From NCBI GenBank assembly GCA_031002005.1, contig CM061920.1:51376610-51440609 (forward strand): a stretch of 64,000 nt of DNA. Reading direction: 5' to 3'. The notes under the pieces were generated by a model that was not told the DNA's origin, made no database searches, and saw only the letters and a list, made by a program, of their open reading frames with translations. Of the stretch, positions 23,365 to 35,944 are shown piece after piece. Origin of the DNA: Vandiemenella viatica (lineage: Eukaryota > Arthropoda > Insecta > Orthoptera > Morabidae). Each line of letters opens with the position of its first letter. The stretch's first letter is position 1. The position numbers were made by a program, and so were the translations under genes.

Positions 23365-24560
23365 GTCTTGTGATATTTGTTATGTTTGGTTTAGTTTACA
23401 GATATCAACTGTATTTTGAGGTTTTTAAAGTTAGATATTATTTCCCTTTCTGCTATAAATATTTTATACTTCGATAATGGTGGCAGTGAGATTGCCATTA
23501 AACACTGAAAATAAGATAGGATATAGAAAATAATCCACCACTTATGACAGAGACCACACAAACACTAGAAAATGCAAAAAAAAAAAAGGAATTATATACC
23601 TTGATTACTTTTTCCCAGTTTAATATTTCAAACATTAGAACACAATGATGATATATTTCTTAAATTTTTTTCACTTTAATTTAAAATATTTTACCTAATT
23701 AGATAGAGTCGAATTTTACTGTTATTGTTGTAGCTTTTTGTGACAGTTCTTCGTGTGATTAATGTACTGTGGATCACTAAATTCACATCATAGGCCCTAT
23801 CAAAACTTACTTTTACTGCGATGAAAAACTTTTATGGAAGCAGACAGCTGTAATCAGTTTTGATATGGCCTATGTAAAAAGATTTCAGTTAAAGTTAGGG
23901 AAGTGATCAACCACAATGTGAAACATCATCATGACATACCTGAAATCTTAGTACACATATAATGGATTAACACTGAAATTTTAACCCTAGAAATGTTTGA
24001 AAACAATCATCCGCAGCAATTACTGAAGTCAAATAATAGCTTTCTTTCAGTGAGAAAACTTTTTAAAAAAAAGGAGATAATGTAGATTTTTATCATTACA
24101 CAGCTTATAGACGTTATAATATTACTCGCAGCCAGACCCTCTGCTTTAAATGGAATGCAAGTTCTGAGACAGGAATGCCTCGATGGTCAAATGCTCTGCG
24201 TAAACTTACAATTTCCTCCTTCAACTATAACTACTGTTCTACATACCAACAGCAGAGAATAACAGCACTAAACTATAAAACTTTGGAACAGTTTGCAGTG
24301 TCGTCCTTGATCGCAGAGTCTCATTTTCAGCTCTCACATAATTTTCAATATTCGACATACTGTATTACGTTATTTCAGATCCATACGTAAAATTTGTCCT
24401 CATTCATTGCTGTTGTATTTTAGTATTTTGACACTATTTTTTGGCTCAACAGCTTCAGTAATTCGATAACTTACCGGAGATCTTTGCTCAGACTTAATGA
24501 AATGTGAGATCCACGTATAACCGTTTCTTCTTTGGGAAGGTATTTTGGGGTTGTTGTGTC
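23365..24560. other. No gene recognised
   Basis: AT-rich, several short ORFs without domain content. No bounded repeats seen. Confidence 0.4.
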
Positions 24561-24786
24561 ACCGAACTTGTTGCGTGAGTGGTTAACGTTCGAGACTGGA
24601 ATTTGGAAAGTCCCATGTTAGATCACCGGTCCGGTTATCCTGATTTCGGTTTTCTGAAATTACTCCAAGCAATTGCTTTCCCGAATTATCATGGTTGCGA
24701 TACTTGGCGTCCCTTTCCCCAGCGTTCTCCAGGCCCTAATGTCCTTGAAATCGGCTAGTCGTAAAGCCCTAACCAAATTAAAACTA
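24561..24786 (+). mobile_element. tRNA-derived SINE, diverged copy
   Basis: Starts ACCGAACTTGTTGCGTGAGT, related to the head ACCGAGCGTGG of the other SINEs, followed by an A-box-like GTGGTTAACG. The body has the TTTTCTGAAATTACTCCA and TTTCCC blocks, and the 3' region CCTAATGTCCTTGAAATCGG ends in AACCAAATTAAA. More diverged than the copies at 1115 and 44798. Confidence 0.65.
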
Positions 24787-25599
24787 TGTTATGCCTTCAC
24801 AGTTTTGAACTCCATCCTGCTATAGCTGTGATGGCGAATTCGATGATACATAGATTAGATTGGTGAATATCAATCAATAATTTTCTTTCAGTACTAAACA
24901 TGCTACAGGAGACAGTTAAGATCGCAGTAACAAACCACCATTAACTGATTTGAGCGATTTGACGGTAATTATTAGATTTTTATGATAAACAAGTTTATCC
25001 GTTCTGACTATAATTTTGCTTTTAGCGTCACTTACGCGGGCCTATACAAAGAAGACAGTAGAACAATTTCTTCTGATATAATGCCTGAATAGCATTTTGA
25101 ATCAGTAACTGCTACGCAAAATAGTTTTATCATATCGGAGCTTTGGCTTGCCTTTCTAAGTTAAAAGTAAGCCTTGGAAGCTGTACTTCTTTCCATTAAA
25201 TCGTTGAAATTTTTATCAGTTCTGTTGGCACAGACATTTTGGATGTCCACTTTCAAGTATATTTGTCAGTAATTTTGTGTATGTCACGGTCAACAAAATC
25301 CATGTTTTGGTTTTCAGAGGATTAACGAAATAATTTCAGGCAACAGGGGACAAGTTCATACTTGAATACCGTGGCCTAATTCCTTTCCAATCCTTGGTAA
25401 ATAATCTTTTCCATGATATTTCAAAAAATATAACACATTTAAAGACTGAATTGGTAAAAAGCAAACCAAGAAAGCATTTGTGTTAATTTATCAATACGTG
25501 CATCATCTCCATTCTTTTAGCTTCTCGTTTGGTGTATGATGTGAATTTAGTGATCCACAGTACATTAAACACTAGAAGAATGTAACAGTGCATGAATAT

Positions 25600-25700
25600 C
25601 ACTTATGTCCAAGGCTGGACTCGAACCGTCTGCTCCAGGAACTACCCGAGTTGTAGCCACCATGCTTCCGGGTCGGCACCCCCGACGGCTACGGTGCCAG
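25600..25700 (-). mobile_element. tRNA-like SINE remnant
   Basis: On the minus strand a perfect B-box-like GGTTCGAGTCC (25616-25627) follows an A-box-like GGTGGCTACAAC (25651-25666) at a tRNA-like spacing. Arms do not form a clean cloverleaf, so I call it a tRNA-derived retroposon remnant rather than a tRNA gene. Confidence 0.4.
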
Positions 25701-28400
25701 CGGCTCAGTCCTACCAAGATCGCAGCAGAGGGGGCAACAACTCATATACACGTGTTGAACAGCATTACATTTCCTGGTTCCCAGTTTCCCGTGCATTCCT
25801 CCAAACTTTATGTCTCATTAAAATATAAAAACAATTGTTCATTGTTATTCATTATTGATTAGTATTGGCTTCTAAAATTTTCGTACTTGTGAAACTTCTT
25901 GCTGTATTCTGGGTTACCAGGTGACTGGTAACAGTTTTACCCCTTAATCAGTGCAGGTTCCTTATGGACTAGTGTCGGAAGAGTTCACAGTAGTATTAAG
26001 ATCATCAGTACCTATGGAGTGAAAAGTTGGTCTACAATAATTGCTTCAATTAACAAAAAGCCTATAAATCGCGAAATGAACTAATGATTTAGTACATGTC
26101 CGCTAGCAAACGCAGCAGTTCGTTAATTACCAAATGTTTTAAATGCACATCCTTGGATACTTACCAATAACGTTTTTGGTAAGAACATCAAACCCACGTT
26201 TTACCTGTCGTTTGAGTTTTAATAGCACCACCACCCACAGAATATTGCTATTGCGAAAAAGCAGTATTAGTTTCTTGTTCTTTGCCTGCTTATAAAACAC
26301 CACAAAATCACAAAGTTGACAACACTGTGTGAAATTCAAATACTGAATCCTCATCGTGTTTTGTTTTTAAAAGTTTGATCATTGCGCCTTAAGCATCTTT
26401 CGATATAAATGGTAGGTGAAAAAACGTTTTTTGACGCTAAAATACTGTCAACTTAGACTGCGTTGACGACATCTCATGTCACCGACAACAGTAATTTAGT
26501 TATAAGTTTTTTCGTATGTTTCTAAAATAAGTTTAAATGTAGTAGTAAAACAACAAGATGTTTTCATAGCACACCACAAATTTAACTAACTTCAAAAATA
26601 TGCAATTATTTGTTAACGCATTCACCTAAAACTATCTTTACATTGCAATTATTGATTTTATCATTAATATCTAGTTTTTTTTTAGTGACAGATGATCGGT
26701 ATAACGTCTTCCTTTGTTTTGACGCTAGTGTTTGGTCAAAACAGTAACTTTTTATGTGCTGTATTGACACGTAATTTCTCTTGAATATTTTTAAAAACTA
26801 AAATGAAGTTCATTCAATGTCTGCTTTACCCTTTTATTAATGAAATATAATCCGTATTTTCGTTTGTATAACGAATATGTTAAAATTGTCACTTTTTTGT
26901 GAGGTGGGATAGTCTCAATTTTAGATATTGACGTGAATTTACCCCCTACAGGGCATAGTACTGTCTTCGTAGATATGTATAATGGGTTGAATAAGAAGGA
27001 AATGTAGCGATGTGCAATTCAGGTCGTTCGGATTAATACGAGCATGGTAGTACCAAGGAACAGAGCAAGAAATTATAATCATTTCGAAATGAGAAAAATG
27101 TGAGCCATAGGTCATTTTGTATTTGAGATGAGCATTCATTTCAAGAAATACTGTAAAAAAAAATAAAAATAAAATAAAAAAAAATCTACTACTATTTGGT
27201 TTTTGTTTTATTTTTTGAGTTTGGTTATTATTTTCTTCAATTCTCAGAGCCTCAAAATAAACTAAATACGTAAATCAAGTAATATATAATTTATTGTAAA
27301 TCATCTTTGCACTCGAAGAGATATTGAACTAACAAGAAGAGATCTTTGGTGTGAAAATCGGAATTGAAGCAAGATCGATATGGATTTTTAGTAGGGGTTT
27401 AACCGAGCTCCGATTCCGCAAATGCGGATCTGCCGAATGAAATACTACCTCCACATCCGCAACTTTTAATATGGTGGTATAATTGAGGTTTTGTTTATTT
27501 TAATGTATAATTCATTTCCCTTTACACGAATTTGGTCCATCATCACTTAGCCAACAAAAACGAGGTTTTTTTCCTTATGATCCTACAATGAAAGTAACAA
27601 TAAACTGAATGATACTGTTATCTAAGCGACAAATTTATAAGTCTAAACATGCATGCATATTCAACGTCCATTTTGTAGGACCTCCGTGTTGAACAAATTT
27701 TTCACATTCTGCTATATTTTTTAAAAATTTCTCCTGGATATGGGCAGATAAGCCTTCCCATCTATATATACCCTTATATGATAACATTTTATGTCAATGT
27801 TTATCACTAAACTGTTTTCTTCAGAAGTTTGGTTAATTTTAAAAAAATAACCAGACTATAGTTACACAAACCGGACAGTCTACAGTTGCCTAAAACGGAC
27901 CCCTTTTTATTATGCTTAAAGTCTAATACTGAAGGTAATGCTTGCAGGAGCTTGGGTCAGTAATAGGGCCTCTAGAAAGAGTTTGTGAAGAGGAACCTTA
28001 AATTTGAGAAAAATGTGAAAGAATCATGCACTGAGAATGAGAAGAGTGTTACCTCTGGAACACCGAAATTCTTCCTGGAGTGTGACCTTCCAAAGATGAT
28101 GGTTGGTGCCTGTTTTGCGACAAGAAATTTTTTGACGTTTCAGAAATGGAGATATGGATGATGTGTGTTATATGTTTAGTCTGGGCCCAATTGAATTGTG
28201 CTGAGGCTATAAAGAATGTGTACATCTGCAATTTTTATCGCTAAAGGATTTAATTCTTTTTTGTATTTCCTGTGTCTTCATATAATCTATGTATACTAAT
28301 CGTATTTTCGTATATTTTTTAAGAACTAAAAGCTGTAATTGTTATATTTCACTTTAAAATATGTTTTCCGTGATCCCATACCATTTTCTGATTTTGTTTA
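25701..28400. other. No gene recognised
   Basis: 2.7 kb of AT-rich sequence with stop codons throughout. No transposon ends or conserved ORFs were identified. Confidence 0.4.
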
Positions 28401-28423
28401 GTGTTACGAGGCATGTTTTTTAA

Positions 28424-29006
28424 GGGGACACAGCCGCGAAGGACCTCCCATAAGAAATCAATGTTAAAACAAGCAAATTTCAGGTACACTTTCTGAAGAA
28501 ACTAATGGAGATACAAACCTGAAACTTTCGGAGTATACAGATAAAACATCATCTGCAAATCACATAAAGATTTGTTACTGTATTTTATATAGTTTATGAA
28601 TAATGAGTTTTTGTTCTAAAAGACAAAAAAATTTCTACCGTCATAAATACCTTGGAGTTTGTAAGTTTGCTTTTGTTGTTATGACAGGTCCCATTTTTTA
28701 TTAGATTAATCATCGTTTTATTAACAAGAGATGCTGAAAGTCTGATGTCTTAGTTTTTGAGAAAAATGTACCAGAAGATCAAAAAATGTAGTTTTGAGAA
28801 AAAACTGTACTAAAAGTTTTACATACTAGAAACTAACATGCATTACAATACAGACACACTATTACCACGCATCACGAAAAAATTAATAACTCCGAATCTA
28901 ATAGTTAAATTTGCGTGAAACAAACTGCATTTTGTAGCTAAATAATAGAAGCATTGAACAAGTCGAAAAATAAAAAAACAATTTTTTTCAGCCTGTTCGC
29001 GACTGT
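28424..29006. mobile_element. Unclassified DNA insert inside the mariner repeat
   Basis: About 580 bp separates two halves of the mariner left terminal repeat. Its ends ACACAGCCGCGAAGG and, read from the right, ACACAGTCGCGAACAGG are short inverted repeats. No coding frame is seen. The target duplication is unclear (possibly TAAG), so the superfamily is unassigned. Confidence 0.55.
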
Positions 29007-29199
29007 GTAAGTAAGTACCGTTTTGAAATTAAAAAAAGACGTGCATCAATAATTTTATTTTTACATGAAAGCCTGTACCTTACTCTACTTTTCTACATAA
29101 TTCCCTCCAATATTGAGGCACTTGTCATAACGTATTACCAGTTTTTGATAACCCTCCTCATAGAAGTCTGCCGCCTGACTTGTTAACCACTGCATCACA

Positions 29200-30125
29200 A
29201 CTGTTTCGACTTCGTTATCGTCTTCAAGACGCTGACCGCCCAGGTGTTTCTTCAAGTGCAGGAACGGATGGTAGTCACTGGGTGCCAGATCAGGGCTTTA
29301 CGGAGGATGATCTAGAGTTTCCCATCGAAAAGATGTGATGAGATCTTTGGTTTGATTAGCCACATGTGGACTGGCATTGTCATGCCGCAAGACGATGCCC
29401 TTGCTCAACTTGCCACGCCTTTTGTTCTGGATTGAACGGCGCAGATTGTTCAATGTCTCACAATAAGCTGCTGCATTGATTGTCTCATTACAAGGCAGAA
29501 ATTCCACAAGCAATACTCCTTTTCGGTCCCAAAAAACTGTGCACATGATTTTCCGGGCAGAAATCGTTTGCTTGAACTGAATGCCGCCCTTCCATGAACT
29601 GTTGCTTGGATTCAGGTGTTACGTAGGCCACCCATGTCTCATCACCCGTAACAATTTGGCTTAAGAAATCATCACCATTGTTGTGGTACCGCTCAAGGAA
29701 AGTCAATGCACTGCCTAAACGTTTGGTTTTGTGCACATACGTTAACATTTTCGGTACCCAACGTGAGCTCAATTTTCGGTAATTCAAGTGCTCTGTCACA
29801 GTGACATACAAAACACTACAAGAAACATTCATCACACAAGGAGGCGTCTATTTTCTCTCACCTTATTGTCCACTTTCTGCATCAAACTTTCATTAACGAC
29901 TTAAGGACGCCCACTCCGTTGTTCATCATGCACATTTGTGCGGTCATCTTTAAATGCTCTCACCCACTTTCTCACCATTCCATCAATCATAATGTTTTGT
30001 CCGTAAACTGCACAGATCTCACGATGAATATCGATCGGTTTTATGCCTTTAGCACAAAGAAATCTTATAACAGCGCGTACTTCACAGTCGGCGGGACTCA
30101 CGATTATCGGAGGCATCTTAAACAC
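29200..30125 (-). pseudogene. Mariner transposase pseudogene (DD34D type)
   Basis: The N-terminal paired-type DNA-binding domain starts MFKMPPIIVSPADCEVRAVI (30125), with RKWVRAFKDDRTNVHDEQRS. The catalytic blocks are VTGDETWVAYV (first Asp), VLRHDNASPHVANQ (second Asp) and SPDLAPSDYHPF (third Asp). A stop codon replaces a tyrosine codon just before SPDL, and frames shift near 29500 and 29840. Intact relatives are about 340-350 residues, cut-and-paste transposing at TA. Confidence 0.88.
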
Positions 30126-30280
30126 TCAGTGAACAACGTAAACAAGGAAGAATTAGACTGTAATGGCGTCAGTGCGTAGGCAAGAGATGCAGGTACCCAG
30201 TGCGCATGCGCGGAACTCCGACCGTAGCGCTGCAGCCACGGTGTGACAAAACAGTACTTACTTAAAAAATACGCCTCGTA

Positions 30281-31270
30281 TTTTGTTCATTTTTAAGAGG
30301 GGTCCGGTCCAGGAAACTGTTTTTTATATCGCCAAACTGAAGGTTTTTTTAAAAAATATTTTTTTGTAAAATTATAATGAAATTTTTTGAAATCAGAATT
30401 TAAATTACGCTTAACATTCTGAAGTATTTATTTCATGCTTTAAAAACAGATTTCCTTATTAATTTATATTTTTAGAAGTAAAAAGGAAAATGGAGTTCCG
30501 GTTTTGGGCACTTTCCCTTCATATTTAATTTATATTTATAAATTTTCGACTTTTCTCCGTTCAATGTAACTTTACCAGGCGAATTTATTGTATCAGTAAT
30601 TACAGGTGCACGCAAAATGTGGAAAATAAATAAAATTATTTTAATGACATATTGTTTTTAGAAATTTCACGCCTACCTCGCAGCATTAAAAACTGGTAAT
30701 AAAACAGTATGTCGGAATTGTATCGTGTCAGAAAATCTAATAAAAGTGCTTCTAAACATTTCCTAACTGTTGCAAAATAAGCGTGGAAAGAAAGCTTTTG
30801 TTTAATTCATTCCACTAACTTTTCACAAAATTAAGAGTTAAAAAAAAAAAAAAAGGCTGGAATGCATCCTTGAAAAATGCTCGTAGCTGTCGTTGTTTGG
30901 AAGTATATTGACTGAACTGCTATCGAATTCATGAAAACACGGCCGCTACATTACCTGTTTATAACAGCATAGGAATATATTCGTATGTTATCAAGAAAAC
31001 TTACCTGCGATTTTACAATTTTTGCTACAGATGTTACGGTTGGCCTCAAAGGTGTGTTTAGAAATTGCCGCCGACTGTACTGCATATGGTAAATTACGTG
31101 TAGCATTATGTCTAAAGTACTTATAATTTGTTTATCTCGAAAAGTATGTCTTCAGTAAAGTGTGTACCAGATTTCAGACCAAAGGGACAGTTGTTTCTCG
31201 GTTCGTCCTTGCTGGGATCCTTACCGATAATTTTTCAAGTAGCTTCCATTTATTATATTACATGTATTAT
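30281..31270. other. No gene recognised
   Basis: AT-rich flank without supported coding or repeat content, apart from an A run near 30840. Confidence 0.4.
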
Positions 31271-31608
31271 ATTGCGTTAAATATAATAAAAAATAATTCA
31301 GACATCATTATGAAAATCTAATCCCAGATAATAACTAAAAGATGATATTTAAATTTTTTTGCTTCTCTAGGTTAATATTTGGTACTAGAACAAAAAGAGT
31401 AAACGATTTCTGTATTACATTGCGTTAAATATAAGTAAAAAAAAAACTTTTGGTCACCATTATGAAAACCTAATCCCAGATAAAAACTAAAAGATTAAAT
31501 TTAAATTATTTTCCTTCTCCAGGTTAATATTTGGTACCTGAACAAAAAGAGTAACTGATTCCTGCGCATACCAGTGTACGCGCGCGGTAAGCAGCGGGCA
31601 AATGCTAG
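31271..31608 (+). mobile_element. Probable Helitron 3' end with a tandem duplication
   Basis: Two tandem units of about 148 bp (from 31271 and 31419) share ATTGCGTTAAATATAA, CTAATCCCAGATAA and GGTTAATATTTGGTAC. The sequence then ends GCAGCGGGCAAATGCTAG followed by T at 31609, as in Helitron termini, with an imperfect hairpin (GCGCG/CGGGC) just upstream. The 5' end is not found. Confidence 0.5.
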
Positions 31609-31895
31609 TTTTTGTTTATGTAAAGTTCTCTTTTACAGATTCGTTACAGATCGACATTCTACCTACATATCACAGTCTAGAATTCTAAAAACCGATCTTA
31701 TGTGCTTATCCTTTTTCATGTTGCTTTATGCTATTACACCTAGGTACGCCCTAAGAATTGAATATCTCACTTCAGATTAGTGGGCAAGTGGGGCCTTGTT
31801 ATGCGTAATGCTCATTATCGTGTACTTTTTTTATTTTTTATTTATTTGGCCTTTGGTCTGTAACCATTCAGCTAGCATTCTACATTAACGTATAT

Positions 31896-32201
31896 TTATT
31901 GTTGCCTTGTTACAACATATTGGAGACTTCTAATCTTGATTTCCGTGTCTCGAAGGAAGCGAACGATTGCCTTGTAGATCCGCACATTTCTTGATTGTGG
32001 AATGGTGGTGACGCTCGGTGGAAATTTGGCGGAAAGCTGTTCTAGGCGCCTGTAGAAATGTTTGCGTTGTGACTGGAACCGCGAACAGGAGAGCATGATG
32101 TGATTGAGGTCGGCGATCTCTTGGACAAAAGTGCATATAGGTGTTTCTATTATATTGAAGTGGTATAGGTGCTGTGAGTAACAACCGTGTCCTAGTCTCA
32201 T
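31896..32201 (-). pseudogene. LINE-B C-terminal Cys/His segment
   Basis: 101 codons with CTFVQEIADLNHIMLSCSRF, the C-x-H-x-C type tail found after RNase H in this LINE group, then SQRKHFYRRLEQL. The usual first cysteine pair is degraded. Confidence 0.65.
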
Positions 32202-32383
32202 TCTAATAAGGGTAGTTACGTGTCTTCATGCTATTTTGTGCTCTGCGAACCAGGGTGTCTTCGGTATTGTAGGTTGTACTGCTGCATAGTGTCTTCCTCT
32301 GAGCAGCTGCGTCCGGGACCAGTCTTCATTCCAATTGAGGTTGCCTTCCTAGAGACTATTGGGATGAAATCCCTCCAAGGTAG

Positions 32384-32893
32384 CTAGATGCCTGTAAAGT
32401 GCCCCTCGTTGATGCTCTGTTTCGCTAACTGGTCGACGATTTCATTGTGTGCTATTCCCATGTGACCTTTGATCCAGAGAAAGTGCACTTGGATGCCATC
32501 TGAAGAAGCTTCTGAAACTAATCTTATTATTTCATAAAGGTATTGGTGCGTTTTGTTACTCCATACTGAGTTCTGTAATTCCTGGAGAGCGCTCTTAGCG
32601 TCAGTAAATATTAAGATTCTTGGAAAGTGCTTGTCTAGCCCGTACTTGATGACTGCGCACATGGCTGTAGTTTCCGTTGTGTAAATGGACGTCTCTGCAG
32701 GTAGTAATGTTTGTCCGAACTCATTAGTATGTGGGCAATAATAATCGTATCCTACTCCTTCCGTAGTTTTAGATCCGTCGCTGTAAATATGAATGTAGTT
32801 GGGCCAAGTTTTGTTCATAAAGTGAGAGATTGCTGTGTTGATGTTGTTACTCCGGATGACATTTTCTGGTAGATAATATATATGTAGTTTCAA
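32384..32893 (-). pseudogene. LINE-B RNase H domain
   Basis: 169 open codons with all four catalytic positions recognisable: IYSDGSKTTEG (Asp), IYTTETTAMCAVI (Glu), IFTDAKSALQEL (Asp) and WIKGHMGIAHNEIVDQLAK (final Asp). The domain would remove RNA from the RNA-DNA hybrid during LINE integration. It is open by itself, but the reverse transcriptase upstream is in a different frame. Confidence 0.88.
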
Positions 32894-32983
32894 AATTTGT
32901 AGTTCGTATGGATACAGGAAGCATGGAATCGTGCGGCTTTTTAATACGAGTGGTTTAATTTTTTCGTATTCCTTGTATCCTTT

Positions 32984-33535
32984 TTATAGTAGGGGCACTC
33001 TTCTCACTGGCGGTGATCCGTTCTCTGTGAGTCTTCTGTTCTCTACTGACAGCTGCTTTAGTAAAGGATGTTCCTTTATAGCAAAGATGCGGATGAGGTA
33101 TTTGTTTGTAAGAAGTTCCCGGCGTATAGAAAGGGGCATTTCTATTGCTTCTATCAGATGAGCATTGGTTGGACTAGACCTCATTGCTCCTAGGCATAAT
33201 CTCACGGCCCTATGTTGCGTCCTGTCCAGTTTTTCCAGAACGTATTTTGGCGCGTTTCCGAATAGGGTGCTTCCATAATCTATTACTGGGCGGATTAAGG
33301 ATCGGTACAGGATCAGTAGAGTAGAAGGATCTGCTCCCCAACATGTTCCTGTGATGGATCGGAGTATGTTTAGCATTTTTCCCATCTTCTCTAATATGTA
33401 GTTTATATGACGGCTCCATGTTAGTTTGCTGTCCAGATATAGGCCCAGTAATTTAGCCGACGATTCTATTGGGAAGGTATATGGTCCCAGCCGTATGGTA
33501 CGTTCACCGAATGTACAGCGCTTTCTTGTGAACAC
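32984..33535 (-). pseudogene. LINE-B reverse-transcriptase thumb region
   Basis: 183 codons including LLGLYLDSKLTWSRHINYIL, ILYRSLIRPVIDYGSTLFG, KLDRTQHRAVRLCLGAMRSS and PLSIRRELLTNKYLIR. These are conserved blocks C-terminal to the polymerase palm in Jockey/I-type LINEs. The YADE-containing palm is in the next frame (33466-33700). Confidence 0.85.
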
Positions 33536-33817
33536 TCGACAGTTGATTTAGGTGCTGAGAGTGTAAGTCCACACTCAGATGTCCATACAGATAAAGTTAT
33601 TGCAGCGTCCGATTGCCATTTACAGGTTAAATACAAAGAGGAAGACATGGTATATATGCAAATCTCATCAGCGTACTGTAATACTTTTATATACGTGCTA
33701 AAGATTTTTTCAAGATTGGCTGTATATATCGTGTACTTATGTCGATTTAATTTAATCTGTCACCCATCGCACCATGTTGAAACAACGTCGAGATCACGTT
33801 GATTATTGCCTGAAATC

Positions 33818-33890
33818 CTTCTAGTTCTTTGCCTTCAGTTCTTTCCCGCGTCTAATGACCACGTCGTCGATGAGGCATAAAACCATAAGC
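33818..33890 (+). mobile_element. SINE 3' tail fragment
   Basis: TTTCCCGCGTCTAATGACCA and CACGTCGTCGATGAGGC match the 3' region of the SINE at 44798 (TTTCCCGTCTCTAAAGACCA). The tRNA head is missing. It lies inside LINE-B. Confidence 0.55.
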
Positions 33891-33921
33891 AAAAAAGGCC
33901 TGTTGACATTGTCTTCTAGAT

Positions 33922-34115
33922 CAGTGTTTCTCAAAGTGGGGTACGCGAACCCCTAGACCAGCTGATCATAGGGAGTTCACGACAAGGTTTACATAATGGC
34001 TGATTGGCTATCTCAAGTGTATAACACGCACAATTGTAAATATTGCTCATTGTCGATAGTAGCGGAGTTAAAAATTGTATAGGATTTCGTGGAGCTAAAA
34101 GTTTGAGAAACACTG
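33922..34115. mobile_element. hAT MITE, 194 bp
   Basis: Ends CAGTGTTTCTCAAA and TTTGAGAAACACTG are inverted copies, with 8-bp duplications TTCTAGAT at 33914-33921 and 34116-34123. Both features are classic for hAT elements. Non-coding. It interrupts LINE-B. Confidence 0.92.
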
Positions 34116-34256
34116 TTCTAGATTATTAACAGGAACAGAAGTGCTCCTATTACACTTTACTTTGGGACGCCCGATTCAACTTTTGAAGTAGACGCTTCTT
34201 TGCATAAGATGTCTGGAGACTATCCAATTATTAAAGCTCATATCCATCCACAAATA

Positions 34257-35944
34257 TCATATATATTATTTCTATAAGGTATTTTTTTGTCACAAGCCTA
34301 TATCTTCCTTCATACTTAACCGAAATCAATGAATGAGGTGTCATTTTAAAGCCTATGGTCTCCACTTTGGTTAAATCGTATTTTAAGCAAGAAACTTTTC
34401 CGAATTCAACCCTTAAAGAGCAAAAATGTAAATTTTTCTAAAATGCTGTTTTCTGTGTTACGAGTCAGTTTTCTCCCTGGATACCTATCTGAAACCGTTT
34501 TATGAAGTATCGTTTTAAAGATTAAGATCTCCGCTTTAGTGACGTCATATATTAAGCCAGAAAGTTTTCGGAATTCAACCCTTAAAGGGCAAAAGTACCA
34601 ATATTTTTGCAATGCGTTTTTGTGTCACGAGCGATTTATCTCCCTTAATATCTAACCGATATAGATAAATGAGGTATCATATTAAAGAATAAGGTCTCCG
34701 CCATGGTAACATTATATTTTAAGAAAGGAATTTTTCGTAATTTGATACTTATAGGGCAAAAATGTCACTTTTTCTAAAATGCGTTTTTTTGCATCTCGAG
34801 CCATTTATCTCCCTGGATATGTAATCAAAATCGATAAATGAGGTATTATTATGAGGAGTAATTTCTCAGCTTTGTGACATCATATTTTAGGAAAGAATGT
34901 GTTTGGAATTCAACCCTTAAAGGGAAAAAGTATAAATTTTTCTATAACGCATTTTTGTGTCACGAGCGATTTATCTCCCTTAATATCTAACCGATATAGA
35001 TAAATGAGGTATCATATTAAAGAATAAGGTCTCCGCCATGGTAACATTATATTTTAAGAAAGGAATTTTTCGTAATTCGACCCTTAAAGGGCAAATATGT
35101 CACTTTTTCTAAAATGCGTTTTTTGTATGCTCGAGCCATTTATCTTCCCTGGATATCTTACCAAAATCGATAAATGAGGTAGGATTATGAGGAGTAATGT
35201 CTCAGCTTTGTGACATCATATTTTAAGAAAGAATGTTTTTGGAATTCAAACCTTAAAGGAAAAAAGTATAAATTTTTCTATTACCGATTTGTGTGTCACG
35301 GGCGATTTATCTCCCTTGATATCTTACCGATATAGATAAATGAGGTATCATATTAATGAATAAGGTCTCCGCCGTGGTAACATTATATTTTAACAATGGA
35401 ATTTTTCGTAATTCGATCCTTAAAAGGCAAAAATGTCAATTTTTCTAAAATGCGTTTTTTGTATCTCGAGCCATTTATCTCCCTGGAAATCTAACCAAAA
35501 TCGATAAATCAAGTACGATTGTGAGGAATAATGTCTCAGCTTTGGTGACATCATATTTTAAGAAAGAAGTGTTTGGAATTCAACTATTAAAGGGAAAAAG
35601 TATAAATTGTTCTACAACGTATTTTTGTGTCACGATCCTTATATTTCCCTTGATATCTAATAGATATAGATAAATGACATATCGTATTAAAGACTAAGGT
35701 TTTCGCCGTGGTAACATTATATTCTAAGAAAGGAATTTTTCGTGATTCGACCCATAAAGCGTAAAAATGTCAATATTTCTAAAATACGTTTTTTGTGTTT
35801 CGAGCCATTTATCTCCCTGGATTTCTAACCAAAATCGATAAATGAAGTAGGAGTATGAAGAGTAATAACTGAACTTGGTGACATTATATTCAACCTCACT
35901 ATTCATCGCATTTTATTCGCGAAATTTTCGCACGGGTCGTCTAG
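34257..35944 (+). mobile_element. Satellite-bearing Helitron (left copy)
   Basis: 5' end TCATATATATTATTT preceded by host A (34256). 3' end has the hairpin GCGAAATTTTCGC, then a short spacer and CTAG (35941-35944) followed by host T. These are Helitron hallmarks with A/T insertion. The interior is almost entirely a tandem array of 168-bp monomers; no Rep-helicase is encoded, so it is non-autonomous. It is inserted in LINE-B, whose coding resumes on both sides. A second copy in opposite orientation lies at 39908-43338. Confidence 0.88.
34320..35880 (+). repeat. 168-bp satellite array with alternating monomers
   Basis: The landmark GATAAATGAGG (or its variant) recurs at 34664, 34832, 34999, 35168, 35335, 35503, 35669 and 35837, a step of 166-169 bp. 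Two monomer types alternate: one with GAGCGATTTATCTCCC and GGTCTCCGCC, the other with GAGCCATTTATCTCCC and TCTCAGCTTTG, giving a 336-bp higher-order unit. Both contain the palindrome CCCTTAAAGGG or close variants. About ten monomers. Confidence 0.9.

Larger units (their letters stand above)
28407..30278 (-). mobile_element. Mariner element with insertion in its left repeat
   Basis: Ends CGAGGCATGTTTTTTAAG (left) and, read inward, CGAGGCGTATTTTTTAAG (right), each flanked by TA (28405-28406, 30279-30280). The right repeat continues TAAGTACTGTTTTG, while its left partner TAAGTAAGTACCGTTTTG is displaced to about 29008 by an insert at 28424-29006. The transposase lies on the minus strand (29200-30125) and is broken. 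Confidence 0.85.

Noticed and set aside
25592..25862. Possible true tRNA gene on the minus strand
   Set aside because: The B box is perfect, but acceptor and anticodon stems do not pair well; a SINE remnant is more likely.
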